Shown: positions 11,180 through 22,941, numbered from the stretch's first letter. The stretch is 64,000 nt of DNA from Phyllosticta citriasiana (GCA_038021145.1 JBBPHT010000009.1:496001-560000), one strand, 5' to 3'. The notes: generated by a model not told the origin, from the sequence alone. Numbers and translations are program-made.

Positions 11180-12168
11180 GGTGGTAGTGATGGAGGTGAT
11201 GAATCCGGATAGTCGAGGCTCGGATATCTTGGTGGAGTACTTCGCTTCAGAAGCGTGGTTGCGGAGGGATGAATGTGGAATCGATTGAGAATGTATGTGC
11301 TCCGAAAATCGGTTCAGTTGAAGGGTAGAAATTTTGGAGGAAATTTTGGAGAGCTCGTAGATGAGTCTGTTGTGCTTGCTGGAGTTCGGGTTCGGGTTCG
11401 GATTTTCCGAGAGCACAGTTGGAGCGGGGAGCTTGTCTATTTATGTGTAAAATTGGGCAAAGAGTCATGCCTGCGAGATTGAAGCACTGTTACTACATGT
11501 CCTAGACCAGTCAACATTCCGCGGAAATCTACAAAGCTGCAGGCCGACTTTTTGCTTCGCCGACGCGTCACTGCGGAGTGGACGGGCCAGAAATGTAAGG
11601 CGTCAAGTGAAGAAGTCTGTGCGCCAACGGTCGCTGTATTCAACCCCAGTACATGGTGATTTGTAAGTCCAGATGGTGGTGGGCAATGACATGCGCTGTA
11701 TGACTTGAGCTGACGGTGTAGGATTGACGCTCGCGGCTGCGGGCCGTTTTGGGACACCGGAGGACTTGACGTGGGAATAAGATGGTGCACGTGCGTTGGT
11801 AGGGCAAGGGTCTGGATGGTTCAATCACCGGGTTTCTGCTTGAGATTAGAAGCCGAGTCAGGCGCCGACCATGTTGTATGGCGGCAGCCTAGGAAATCAG
11901 GATTCATCAACAGTTCAAGTTGGAAGAACCTGCTACTCACTCGTAAGTTTGCTGCCTGGTTGTCTCTCACAGGGCGTGAACATGAATAGGGCGTGCATGT
12001 GCATCCTCCGTGCGAGACAGCAACTCGATCGATTTAGAGTCTGACAGGCTTTATTCGAGGCGATTGTGGCTTTGGGGGCTGCAAACCCACACCCTCTCTC
12101 GGCTCTACTGGATCTGAATCAACTTTGACTCCTTGTTATTGTGGAATGCTGAACACTACCTCTCTGAC
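11180..12168. other. Intergenic, 1 kb
   Basis: No gene seen. It probably contains the 5' region of the small 81-residue gene (upstream is to the right on the minus strand) and the decayed 3' flank of the M28 pseudogene. Confidence 0.45.
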
Positions 12169-13515
12169 TCACGCTACGGTTGGACATGGAAACGACGCTG
12201 GGCTCTTGTATCCATTCCTACCAACCGATCTGACCCCAAAAATAACGCGGTCTTTGCTCAATGCAACAGTCGCCGTATTTACATTGCCAACGTCAACCAC
12301 GCGGGCCCAGAGCGGTGCGTTGGTAGGCCTCTAGAGAATCTCGTAGCCTTGCAGCTCTGCATCGTTACTCGAGAGCCATGAGAACGTAGAGTTGTTGCCT
12401 AAGATGCTGGTTTTATTGGTAAGATTCCGCACGGTGCCAGGAGCTTGCGCAAGGGACCAGAGCGCTACCATGTTGACCTTGGCCACTCGCCTCCCAAACT
12501 CATAGTCAAGGAATTCTGGCAGATCCCCGAATTGCTGTCCATTTTCGATTGGGTTGTCTTGGTGTTGATGCGCAAGAATTTCATTTGGCTCCGTAAAGCG
12601 AACAGCAGAATAGCCTTGCTCCAAGAAGGGGCGGTAGTCACCACCTCGCGGAAATCGGTCCAGGCGGTAGATGATGGATGGCTACTTTCATGTCTGTCGC
12701 ATCGTTTGCGCCGACTTCGGCGATGAAGCGCGCGAGCTGACGCGCGGGAGAGTCGTTCCCGCCCCCAGCTGTTAAGCGCTGCGCTCTCTGGGTCTCGTCC
12801 TCGGCCAGGGGAAGACCCTGCGCAAATACTCGGATACTGTTCGGATCGCGCAAATCGGCCTCTCCGGTCAGACTTCCAATGATGTTATTGGTACACATGC
12901 CTTGGACGTTGACACTGGCATTCCTGAGGGTTTGCGCGAGATATCCGGCTCCGTACAATCCTTGTTCTTCACCTGCAACAGCGACATAGAGTATCGTGGC
13001 CCGAGGTCACTTGGTCGCCATTATACGAGCAAGTTCCATTACGACTGCCAATGAGTACACGTCCAGACCCGGGGCCAAGGGAAGACTTACACACAACTCC
13101 AGATGCATCATCTTTGGCACTGGGTGCATCGTCAGTGTAGTTGTCAATGTCCGTCACTCGGCTGTCATAGTGGCCCGAGACAACATAGACGCGTGATGGA
13201 TCAAAAGAGCCTTCTAGTCTCGCAATGACGTTGCTGGTTTGCGTTGGAAAAGGAAATCGTTCGTCAACTTCTTGAAGATAACCATCGACAGACAAATTCA
13301 TCCGTCCCTATGAAGTCTCGGCATTTTTCCGCATTTCCGACTCTATCCAATCCCGCGCCGCTCCAATGCTGCGATTGGGATCAGTCTGGCTGGAACATGT
13401 GTGACGGGTCCCATAGGAAACGAGCTTCAAATGGTTTCTTCGATGTTTTCCGTGCGAATCTGAGAAATCAAGTCGCGTAACTCGTCTTCAGGAGCTTATG
13501 GGACAAGATCAGTGC
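12169..13515 (-). pseudogene. M28-family zinc aminopeptidase pseudogene
   Basis: Minus-strand translation in shifting frames gives a recognisable M28 peptidase: GTRHT and a GAARDW segment, then VSGHYDSR (metal His), DDASG (bridging Asp), AVAGEEQGLYG (catalytic Glu pair), and downstream FIAEVG and FTEPNE..HQHQDN (C-terminal metal His region). The frame is broken repeatedly: a TAA near 13496, TGA at about 13436, a 1-nt shift just after it, TAG near 13302, TGA near 13010 within the ATK-PR segment, a 1-nt shift near 12680 and TAG at 12330-12332. A plausible old intron with donor GTAAGTC lies at about 13048-13093. The original stop appears to be TGA at 12169-12171. Several stops fit CAG/CAA to TAG/TAA or TGG to TAG transitions. 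No intact product is possible. Any upstream signal peptide is no longer recognisable. Confidence 0.85.
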
Positions 13516-14534
13516 TAACGTCTGATGGTGGCCATGCTGCATATGCGCAGGATCCTTAGTTGAAAACATCGACGGCCACTGCCGGAGGAAGGCCTTGTGG
13601 TACAGAGATTCGTTGGCCTCCTGCATGCCCCAGTAATTCAAGTATGCCAAAGAAATGTAACATTGCCAAGTTTCAACAAGTGCCGTCAGGTCTCTAGGTG
13701 CAAAGCTGAAGGCGTCTGTTGGGTTATAAAGTACGAGACAAGAAGCGCAACATCAGTTAAGCAATATCTGCCCCTCATGCCGCGTGTTGATGCACTGGGC
13801 GACTACGGCATTCGACAGCGGGCTGGGGGAGACCCTGGGTGATGTAGGGTAGGGACGGCAGATGAGCGGTGATCAAGGCGCCACCTTTTCTTGGTCGATT
13901 TCTTGGTCGACTTGGTGGACGAAAGAGGAAGTTCGACCTGCGTGGTCCTCCACTGGGCATGACGGCGTCCAATCTTCAGCATTGCTGCTGACATGATGAT
14001 TTCGGCATGATCAATTGTGTTCGTAGATTTCCCAACTTTTCGGTGGTTCCCGCCGACAGAGAAGTTCTGTGTCTCAGACACTTCTCAACTTCGAATTCAA
14101 TACTAGCGGCTTTTGATGGTGTGTTGCGACAATAGTCGCTATTGCTCCGGTATCAAGGGAGGTCATCTTTTTATCGAATGACTGAGAATTGCGACAGGGA
14201 GAGTCGGAGGAAACGTCTTCACCCAACGTCGAGTCAACTGGTAATGGGAAACATGCGCAAGAGAGAGGTATCGGTAACGAGAGGTGCTAAGTCGTTGATT
14301 CGAGGTGTTGTTTCGGCTGAAAGTGGAGCAGGTGGCAGGGTCTGCGGGTCAGTGCGCATTGCGGCGCTTGGAGCCGAAAGCGGTGTGCATTGATCCGGCA
14401 GAATCATGTTCCCGACCAATCCAGCAGCTGCATCTCTGCCAGATCATCAACAACAGATATCAATCAAACTCTCGACATTCCGCGCAGTCGCCCTATTCTA
14501 CTTTCTTGTTCGTCGAATCTGCAGAATACGCGTC
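13516..14534. other. Intergenic, 1 kb
   Basis: Upstream regions of the M28 pseudogene (minus) and of BOS1 (plus), head to head. The open frame at 13803-14081 has no recognisable content. Confidence 0.45.
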
Positions 14535-15423
14535 ATGGTATTTATCAAACCCTCATAGCTTCCGCCGTCCTCTGACACTTTCCCAGAATTCCCTTTTCAA
14601 CTCCGCCCTGCGACAATCCACGTCGATACGCAAAGATCTCGATGCCTTTGCCGACAGCAGTACCTTGTCGCCTGCGCTTCTTGGTACGCCCATATCTCTT
14701 CCGACCGCATGGTCATCCCGAGGCTAACATACCCAAAGGGCAGATCAATGCATCCCTCACGTCTTTCAGTCGCACGATAGACGATTATAACCGACTGGCG
14801 AAACAGGAGATGGTTCCCGAGAAGCAAGAAAAGGCATACGAGCGCATCAAGAACTTTCGCAACGAACTTTCCGAGTACAAAGACCAGTTTGGCAAGCTGA
14901 AGAAGGAAAGCGACGAGAAGGTTAGTTGTGTCTTTCAGGTCAAAATTGCGCCTCCAGTTGGCTAATTTGTCTTTCTTTGTAGCAATCAGTCCAGACACGC
15001 ACGGAGCTGCTTGGCCGTCGACCGCATCACGCACACACGCCCGAGAACCCCTATGCCTCGACCTCCAACGCCCAGCATTCCCCATGGGCCCCTGCGGCAG
15101 GTCCATCTTCTCTTGGAGCCGGCCCTTCGGATTACACTCGCGAAGCGCACGCCTTTCGCGAACAGTCTTTTGCTTCACATGCAAATGCTCAACTTGACGA
15201 GTTTCTGGAACGCGGCCGCGCCGTTCTGGCAGATTTAGGGGACCAGCGCGACGTTCTCAAGGGAACGCAGAGGAAACTCTACAGCGTCGCAAATACGCTG
15301 GGCATCAGTGGTGACACAATCAGAATGGTCGAGAGAAGAGCGAGGCAAGACAAGTGGATATTCTGGGGAGGAGTCGTCATCTTCTTCCTGTTCTGCTGGC
15401 TGGTGCTGCACTTTTTGAAGTGA
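14535..15423 (+). CDS. BOS1: Golgi Qb-SNARE Bos1 (membrin)
   Basis: Four exons: 14535-14537 (the ATG alone), 14587-14683, 14739-14920 and 14983-15423, 240 residues. The first intron directly follows the start codon and all junctions keep frame. The product begins MNSLFNSALRQSTSIRKDLD. It has an N-terminal helical region, a linker, then a SNARE helix around residues 160-215 (LDEFLERGRAVLADLGDQRD..LKGTQRKLYSVANTLGIS). A C-terminal tail anchor follows at about 218-239 (IFWGGVVIFFLFCWLVLHFL). Length and order match fungal Bos1, which with Sed5, Bet1 and Sec22 drives fusion of ER-derived vesicles with the cis-Golgi. The single-codon first exon is easily missed by gene finders. Confidence 0.92.
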
Positions 15424-15841
15424 GTAGGAACCCAGGGAACAAGATGTATCCCTGTGTCTCGATAGCTTGGGCAAGTCATCATCTTTAGCGCGGCGTTTGG
15501 CTAGGACTTTTGCTGGAAAAGGGGTTGTTACTGAGGAGAACCGATCATACCCGGAGTCAGGAGTTGTCATGTCAAGTTTGAACAGGATTTTCGTCAAATT
15601 TACTTTTCCGAATCTCGTTTTCTGCTGATTGGCTCACAAAGGATTGTATGCTAGGAACTCTTGGAGAAATTGCGGTGAGCTAACGGCGCTTTTAGCCTAA
15701 GCTGTTGAGGTGAATTATCTAAAGGGCAACAGGACCGAATTGTAAGTCTTTCGGCAGGGTCATCTCACGACCATGCAGGGAGCATAATAACAAAGAAATG
15801 GAAAGTTGAACCAAGAGGCTAACGAGAAAAACAGCAGGAAA
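15424..15841. other. Convergent intergenic, 0.42 kb
   Basis: Shared 3' region between BOS1 (plus) and the 363-residue gene (minus). No additional feature seen. Confidence 0.5.
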
Positions 15842-16933
15842 TCAGTAGTAGTCATCCCAGGATTCCTCGAACCACTCGTACTCGTCCATGTCCGGCCATG
15901 CATCAGCATAGTAGTGCTCCCAGTCTCTCCGGTGGGCATCATCCCACCCCAGTCTGTCGACCTTGTAGTTGATGTTCTCCAAGTCGTGCCTTACATGGCG
16001 CATGTCATGTCTCAACTGGCGCTGCTCTGCATTGACGTCACGCAGAGCACGCGAAAAACCGTCATCTCGGACGACAAGATGGTGGTGCTTGCGCTCGGCC
16101 GGCCAAGAATCCAGGACGCGAGCACGCCGTTGGATCGTCACTTCTGTCGGACGTCTTCTGTGCCCAAGACGGCGCTCTCTCTTGTCGACCAGCACCATGC
16201 CATCATCACGATGGCGGCCCTCAATCGCGTGGCCGTTTTCGTACTGGACGATGCGCAAAAAGGACGTCTTGACCTCCTTCATGCCAGGGATGGAAAGATA
16301 GTCGTCGTAGCGGCTGCTGAGGGCCATGTCGGGGCGCACGCGCGCTATCTCGCGCAGACACTCAATCTGCTCGGCCTCGGTCATTTTGGACATGAGGATG
16401 GCCCAGGACCAGAGGATGATGGCGCGGGAGCGCTCGGCCTGGACAATGCGGTGGCCGTGGCTGGCGAAGAAGGAGTGGCACACGCTGGCGAGGCGGCGCG
16501 AGCCGAATTCGCGCGACATGTCGGCCAGCGTCATGAAGATGGCGATGGACTCGGGGTAGCGGCTCTCGCCGTGGGTGGTGCTGCGGCTGCCGCCGCGCCG
16601 CCGGTCTTCGATTACGGCGCGCGCCAGCTGGTCCGAAAAGGCGAGCTGTGCCTCTTGCCCGTCGCCCGGGTTGTAGCCGAGGATGTCGAGCACCTCTTCG
16701 CACACGCGCAGCATGCTGGTCGTTGTGATGAGGCCGGCTGCGATGCCCGGGCACCCCGTGATGTACTGGTCCAAATCGAGGTATTCATCTTGGCGGATGC
16801 TGAGGAAGGCGTCGGGGAGGTATGCGCGGACCGTGCGAGCGTCTACGAGCTCGCGCCGGTTGCCGCAGCGCACGACTACATCGCGATGGTGGTGGTGATG
16901 GTGGGGGTGCGGCACGACTTGGTATCGAGGCAT
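15842..16933 (-). CDS. Uncharacterised 363-residue protein
   Basis: Single open exon from ATG 16933 (MPRYQVVPHP) to the stop at 15842. A run of six His follows at residues 11-16. The rest is helical and mixed charge, with no signal peptide or membrane segment. Residues about 30-70 (ELVDARTVRAYLPDAFLSIR) and the middle (EAEQIECLREIARVRPDMAL) look like genuine globular sequence. The last third is Arg/His-rich and then Asp/Trp/Tyr-rich, ending ESWDDYY. No family is recognised. An antisense frame of 485 codons overlaps it; that one is Val/Ala/His-rich and looks like a shadow. Confidence is for the gene, not its function. Confidence 0.62.
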   Translation of the reverse strand: MPRYQVVPHPHHHHHHRDVVVRCGNRRELVDARTVRAYLPDAFLSIRQDEYLDLDQYITGCPGIAAGLITTTSMLRVCEEVLDILGYNPGDGQEAQLAFSDQLARAVIEDRRRGGSRSTTHGESRYPESIAIFMTLADMSREFGSRRLASVCHSFFASHGHRIVQAERSRAIILWSWAILMSKMTEAEQIECLREIARVRPDMALSSRYDDYLSIPGMKEVKTSFLRIVQYENGHAIEGRHRDDGMVLVDKRERRLGHRRRPTEVTIQRRARVLDSWPAERKHHHLVVRDDGFSRALRDVNAEQRQLRHDMRHVRHDLENINYKVDRLGWDDAHRRDWEHYYADAWPDMDEYEWFEESWDDYY

Positions 16934-19442
16934 TTTGGAGGGCAGAGAAGGCGAGAGCTTTGGAAGGAGTCAGATCCTGGGGGGAGGGCAAGGCACAAGT
17001 CTTATGAGCAGCCTTCAAGCCGCGCCGTACGACGGCACGCGGACAGGCCTTGGAGAAGCGGTCTACACGTACAAATCGTCTGCCGTCCGGCGTCGCACAC
17101 GACAGAGTCGAAGCAAGAATTCCAGTTTCGAACACTGCAAGCTGCCGGTCAGGGGTTCAGAAAGACAAACAAACCGACTCGACGCATGAAGGAGGAGAAG
17201 CGCAGCGGGCAAACATCAGCCCTGCCTCGAGGAAACAGGATGACGAGATTGGAGACGACGTGAGAAAACATGTTGTCGACTGAGCCACAGACGCCATCAA
17301 CAGCGACATCAAACGCCAAGTTTCTTCTCTTCGTCGACGCGGATAGCAGCAGCGCGCGCACCGTCCCGCCAACGCTTCTGCCTAAGGCGTCTTACCTTAC
17401 CCGTCCCACACGACGCCCAGCTGACCTGCCTGACTGGCCACCAACCTACCTACGCTCTGAAGCTGCAGCCGAATCGATGATGTGAGACAGTCTTGGGTCG
17501 TCTTTGTACGACGCGTCGCAACCAGTTGTCTGGCCGTGGAAGCTTCCATGTCATCACTGCCGCCCGCTGCAGCTTTTGTAGCGGCCGGGTGGCTTTCTCT
17601 CGAACGGTTTCTCTTGAGATTGCAAAAGAGGCATGCGAAGGTATGGGGCAAGGCTTGTCTGCGCGCTGACTGCGGCGCAGCTGAGGCGGAGACCACGCGG
17701 GGAGGAACGTTTTCTTGTTGGCCTGCAAGCCTTTGTGGCTGGACAAAAGTACGAGAGATGCAGGAAGCCGATGTGGGGGCGGGGGAAACGAGGTTGAGGA
17801 GCTTTTGTTTGCTGTTGATCAGACTTGTCGCTTTATTCTGGCATGTTGATGGGGACTTGACGGTGCGACACACCAGATCTTGAGCTCGTGGTGCGCAGAA
17901 GCAGCAGTCTTGTTGATTCTGTTGCGGCTTCACGGTATCATTGGGTGATATTACCTACATAGGTACCTGCGATTGAGCCTCATACGTCACCGATGAACCT
18001 TGTAGCGATCTTTTCGCGTTCCCATCTTTTTGTGCCTTCGAAAATCAAATTCCGTCCTTTCGCTGCCAAAGCCTCAAGTATCCAACGCCTGTTCCGCGCT
18101 CAAGAGAGTCGCGCTTGTAGGAACGCATATCACGCTTCGAAGCGCCAAAAGACATCCATCCATCCATCCCCCATCATCTCGAAAACCAGATCCATATCAA
18201 GAGCCACTGCACTGCACACTCACAGAAGCGGAAGAAGAGTCCAACTCATCATCCCAAGGCCACTGAAACCGTAAGCCACAAAGACAACCCAAAACAAGAT
18301 CTCTCTACATGTACTTCCCGGCTCTCCTCTCCACTCACCAAAATCCCGCATAACTTGGAACCAAAATCAAAACACTTCCCGCGTCCGACTTCGCTCCGCG
18401 TCCACCGCTCGAGAGCGACACTATCAAACCTGGCTCCGCTCGGGGAGAAGGTTCACACCAACCCATCAACCGCGCCACCAACGCGCTCTCTGGTAGCGTC
18501 GACGCTGGATTGTTCGTGGTGTGGGTGGTTGGCGAGAAGCAAGACAAAGGGACGCAGCAAGAGTACATAGAACCATGGGTAGTGGACACTCAAAACAGTG
18601 ACATTTCCCACACATGCTCAAAAGCAGAAAACGAGAATGCTCACTCAGATTCGACCGCGGGCACCAAAAATGACTCAAACAGGAAAAAGATGGGAAATGT
18701 CAACAAGTGGCGGCAATGAAAAGGGGTGCAAGCTCTCCGGACCCTCACCTCTGCGCTCGTAGACATGTGGATGTGTGATTGGTCAGGCCCAACAACGTCA
18801 CTAGTTGGGTTCCAGCTTAAGTTCATGCTGGCTTTTGCGAGTTATTTAGTGGCTTTTTAGTTGGGTGTAGGAGTCTAGGACTTGTGGGAAGTGGTAGTTT
18901 TGCTGGCGGGGGTGGTTGCGGCATCCTACATACAAGGTCGCGGCAACACGGTCGGTCTAGCCGTTTGATCTCAGGCTTCGTGTTGCCGCGAGTGCTGTCG
19001 TCTGTTTACCACGTGTCTTCTTGCGTGCTGGCTGCTTAGTGTCCTGGGTCTATGATTCGGCGCTTTCTCTATTACTGCAGCGCGTGGCCCTCCTGACTGC
19101 GTCACTGACGTCTACCGCGCGCGACTCCAGACTAATGGCCTTGAAATCTGCGTCTGCTTCTTGTGTTCCCTCGAAGCCTCTAGATTCAATGACTTTGAAA
19201 TGCCGTCGAGTGTATGCGTGGACTCTGACGCGTTGTTTTGGCCGTTTGGAGCATCTCCTCACTTGGTCAACGACGGAAAAGGGGTAGACTGGCGCTCTGA
19301 TGCTGATCGAAGTAGCGATCTGGAATATGGCTTAGTTCCACTTGATGCTTGCTGTTTTTTTGGTTTTTTTTTTTTTTTTCTTATCTGCTCGTCTTGCTCA
19401 TAGGATTGTTGAAAAGTGGTTTTCTGCAGTGGCTGCCTTTGC
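16934..19442. other. Intergenic, 2.5 kb
   Basis: No convincing gene. Several frames over 100 codons (for example 17397-17933 minus) have unstructured compositions and no ATG with a consistent splice model. A poly-T tract lies near 19360-19380. Confidence 0.4.
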
Positions 19443-20040
19443 TCATCCGCTCACAGGATGATGTCGGATACCGTTTGAAGGCCGCTGTATTCGTGGAAGA
19501 GGAGTGTGGAGATGAGCTCTGGAGCCTGGAAACATTTTAACGCGTAAATTCACTGTTCTGGCTGTCTTTTGCCTCTTTTTGGCGCGAAATCGACCAACAC
19601 CTGTCTGCCAGGAGATGTCGTTTGCCCCAAAAGCATCGCCGTTGACATTGCCGCAGGCAGCAACTTGAACTTCCCGGTCCTCTTGAAACGCTTCTCTCGC
19701 CATCTGGCAGACTCGAGGACCGTCGACGATTGCTCTCGGGGAGAGTCTTCCCGCAAAGTCTGTCGCATTCTGGTTCTCCAACAAGCTCCAAGTTATGGGA
19801 AATGGCGTTGAGGGTTTGCAAGCGACGAAGTCAATGAGCCTTTCCAGTGGCGGTGGATCCTCCCAGCGAAACTAGTAAAGAAGTCGCAACGGCAAGGCCG
19901 GATTTGGTCCTGCGATGAGAAAGGCCCGGGTGTGCCAGTGACCTGAGAGTTCCACCACTTGCTGTTCTTTCAGGCATCGCAATCGCTGTGCGGTTGGTGT
20001 AGATGGGATTCCATAGACCCCGGATCGATGAACTCAAGGA
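19443..20040 (-). pseudogene. Possible decayed gene, unrecognised product
   Basis: One minus-strand frame reads as protein-like sequence over about 190 codons: GIPSTPTAQRLRCL..ELSGHWHTRAFLIAGP, an in-frame TAG near 19872, then FRWEDPPPLERLIDFVACKP, ITWSLLENQNAT and DGPRVCQMAREAF. No ATG opens it and a second in-frame stop (TGA) lies just upstream. No family is recognised. It could be a pseudogene with C-to-T stops, an exon of a gene I failed to splice, or chance. It is included because composition and continuity stand out from the other frames nearby. Confidence 0.35.
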
Positions 20041-20399
20041 GCATTCCAACATGGTTGTTGACGTAGATAGAAAGCATTCAATGGCAGTGGCGTGCAGGCG
20101 CAAGGAGCATTCGATGACGCTGACGCTTGGGATCACCCTGATCCCAATGGGGTATCTTCGGTTCTCTGCTTGGAGATTGAACATAGTAGATAGAAGTAGT
20201 TCCAAAGGCAGGATATGCGTCACGGGTGTGTGAAAGGGCCTGGCGAAGTGAACTGCCATTGGTCCGTGCGTCCGTGCGCTGCTGTTAATATTCCATCCTC
20301 TACGACACTTAAGCTTCTTCTCTCCACCACCACCTCTCTCTTGAGATTCGCAACCTCTCCCGTCGCGTCTCCAGCTCTTCGTTGTTCTCTCACGCCATC
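20041..20399. other. Promoter region of the six-exon Myb-like gene
   Basis: Upstream of the start codon at 20400. The last 100 bases are CT-rich (CTTCTTCTCTCCACCACC, CTCTCTCTTGAGATT), as is common for the transcribed leader of strongly expressed fungal genes. Nothing else seen. Confidence 0.4.
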
Positions 20400-21448
20400 A
20401 TGTCGTCTCCTAAGAGCTCGGTTGCCCCGGCCGACGCGCCGCCCATCGTAAGTACAGCGGCGTCTGGTGGATGGTCATCATCGTCACCTTTTTCTACACC
20501 TCTACTATCTCCATCCCCTTCACTATTGCCTTACTCTTTGAGAAGATGCGTGCCAACATGATCCAGAAGCAGGAGATCAAGGAGGAAGAGGTTGAGGTAA
20601 GTGTTGACGCGCGTGCGCGTTGGGAGCATTCGATCGCACCACGATCTGGTGTACTAACACTGTTGTCTAGGATACCTCCTTCACGGCCATCAACAAGCCT
20701 GATCGCAAAGACTCTAAGGACCTGACCGCTTCTGCCAAGCGCCCCGCTCCTGAGGTCGACGAGAGCGTCGCGACTCCAGCTAAGCGCACCAAGGGACGCT
20801 TGACGCCTGAGGGTGCGGACATGGACCCTGGTGCGCGTCAGCGCAAGGTAAGTTCAGCATCTGCCACATCATGGATGAAAACCTTAAGCTAACGGTCACC
20901 CATCAAGAAGCCACCCAAGAAGGCCGTCGTACGTAAACACTGCTCTCACTACCTTTCACCCACGACTAATGCGCAAGCAGAGCACCCCCAAGGCTATTGG
21001 TACCACCGTCGACGAGCTTGACCCAGTTGATCGCAAGATGATCCAGATGAAGGACTCCGGCTACGGCTGGAAAGACATTGGCAAGATGTGGACCGAGGCG
21101 ACGGGCGAGGTGACTGCCAAGTCGACCCTGCCTAACCGCTACGCGCGCATCAAGGCCAACATCATGACCATGCCCGAGGACGAGCAGCGCAAGCTCGCTG
21201 AGGCCATTGTCTGGGTCGAGGAGGACTTTGAGAAGACCAAGTGGGAGCGCATCTCTCAGCGCATGCAGGAGCAGGGCGTCGAGACCAAGTACGCGGTGAG
21301 TTTGGTTTCCTGTTTCTTTTGCGGTTTGCTGGCTTGCTAATGCTTGTGGTAGATTGGCATCCTCCAGAAGCAGTACCAGAAGATGCAGGCTGCTGCTGCC
21401 GCTACCGCCGACGGCGACAAGTCCGGCTCTACCGAGTCTCCCGAGTAG
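20400..21448 (+). CDS. Small Myb/SANT-like nuclear protein, six exons
   Basis: Exons 20400-20447, 20543-20596, 20671-20847, 20908-20928, 20981-21295 and 21353-21448, 236 residues. The 21-nt fourth exon (KPPKKAV) is flanked by clear splice sites, and branch points CTAAC or CTAAT are visible in four introns. The second exon could start at 20543 or 20546 (tandem AG acceptors). The N-terminus is Lys/Glu-rich with nuclear-localisation-like KRPAPE and AKRTKGR stretches. The C-terminal half (DPVDRKMIQMKDSGYGWKDI..STLPNRYARIKANI, then LAEAIVWVEEDFEKTKWERI) forms two Myb/SANT-like helical units. Nucleic-acid or chromatin binding is inferred. The CT-rich leader and codon bias (GCC, AAG, CTC preferred) suggest good expression. 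Confidence 0.82.
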
Positions 21449-22428
21449 ATGATTGCTTCTCGCCGTGTCTTGGAGCGATCCGTCCTTTTTCTGGTACCGT
21501 TTGCGGTGGCAGAGCGTTGGAGCAAGGTTCAAAAGCTTCTGATGATTGGGATGCGACTTGATTTACTGGATTGAACGGAAAGACGTCAAGCTGAACGCTT
21601 GGAACATGGAAACTGGGAATTGGGGAATCGGATTGCCTTGGCAATCGAATGTGGAAAAGGGACGTCACTAGGGAATCACAGGGCTTTCCAAGACTTGACT
21701 TTTCCAAACGTGAAACGGAGATTCAACCTACATATTGCCATGACGCTTGGTCTCTTTCTGCGCTGACCGGATCCCAGACAGTTGTTGCATTGGCATTGGA
21801 GATGTTTCTTGATTTTGTCATTGTTCACAGATCATGTGACGAGATGGTTGCCCTGGCTCCAACCAAGAGTGGTATGGACGGCTCCCATGTCGCAAATCAA
21901 GCTTCCCTCTGCATGCCGAATCGATTGCTAGACGAGCTGCTTCTCGAAAGACGGACGACGGCACTGTGCGCAAAAACCCAAAAATCTCTCATGCACTGCT
22001 GGCGAGCGGAACCAACGTCGGTCGTCTTTCCAGAAGCGGGTGACGCCATCAAAATGGCTCCGCGCGAGGGCGGATCCTTGCGCGGAGGGTCGACGATGGC
22101 CGTTTCCAGCAACGGCGACGGGGCAGCGGGCTTGGCAATAATGGCGAGGACAAGAATAAGACGCAGTGGTCGTGTGGGCGGCCGGCCGCTAAGTTGAACG
22201 TCGAACGTCGCGCAAAATATTGGCAATGCGGAGTCGCTTGGATTGGCAGGTCTTGGGTCGGTATTGGGATGGAATGGGCGAGCAAAGGGAGGGAGAGAGG
22301 GGTGTGCCGCCGTGCGAGCCCACCGTGTGCGTACGCGCGGCGCGTGGCGTGGCGTTGACACTGACGGCTGTGGGAGAACGAGGCTGTCGAGTCGGCGACG
22401 TGTCGAATGCTCTGGCCGAGAAGAGTGC

Positions 22429-22460
22429 GGATGGATGGATGGATGGATGGATGGATGGAT
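22429..22460. repeat. (GGAT)8 microsatellite
   Basis: Perfect tetranucleotide run in the nitrate reductase upstream region, flanked by GTGC and GTTGCAG. Confidence 0.9.
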
Positions 22461-22554
22461 GTTGCAGACGGCGGAGATCTTCACGTCTCTCGCTTCACGG
22501 AATGCCTCGGTTTGGCTTTGCTCGCTCTCTCGCGCTATTCTCGCCGTACCACGG

Positions 22555-22602
22555 TCCACCACCACCACCACCACCACCACAACCACCACCACCACCACCA
22601 CT
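22555..22602. repeat. (CCA)n microsatellite
   Basis: Near-perfect CCA run interrupted once by CACAACC. It creates spurious poly-His, poly-Thr and poly-Val frames on both strands. Confidence 0.9.
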
Positions 22603-22897
22603 CGGCCACAACACGGCTACCCAAGACGGACGCGCTGCTGACCGCTGACTCTGACGTGAGGGCGGACGAGGGAAGCCTGCCGTCAAAAACGTCAAGAGCT
22701 TGGCATGACTCCAGCGACAATTGACCGAGTTTCGAATTCTCTTAAGCGATGGTTCTATCCTGCTCCCAGGCCGCCAGCACGGCCGCTCAGACAGTCGACG
22801 ACCAATGGCACAAGTGCCGATGGTTCCATTTCGACCACCACAACGGCGACATTTGGGATGGTTGATCGCCCGGAGAAAGCTCACCTGGCTGAAAACT

Positions 22898-22903
22898 AGA
22901 TAA
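22898..22903 (+). promoter_or_regulatory. Putative GATA-factor site (AGATAA)
   Basis: AGATAA matches the HGATAR motif bound by AreA/NIT2-type nitrogen regulators. It lies about 400 bp upstream of the nitrate reductase start, with a second copy 44 bp downstream. Such paired sites are typical of nitrogen-repressed promoters; function is inferred. Confidence 0.45.
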
Positions 22904-22941
22904 CGGCTTCGCGACTCATTCGACCGCGACCGCACAGCCCG

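Noticed and set aside
15806..17263. 485-codon plus-strand frame opposite the 363-residue gene
   Set aside because: Val/Ala/His-rich composition typical of an antisense shadow, start inside the 3' region of the opposite gene, no domain. The minus-strand frame reads as ordinary protein.
21897..22601. 234-codon minus-strand frame starting with a poly-Val run
   Set aside because: Begins in the CCA microsatellite and runs through the GGAT repeat (IHPSIHPSIHP); an artefact of simple sequence.
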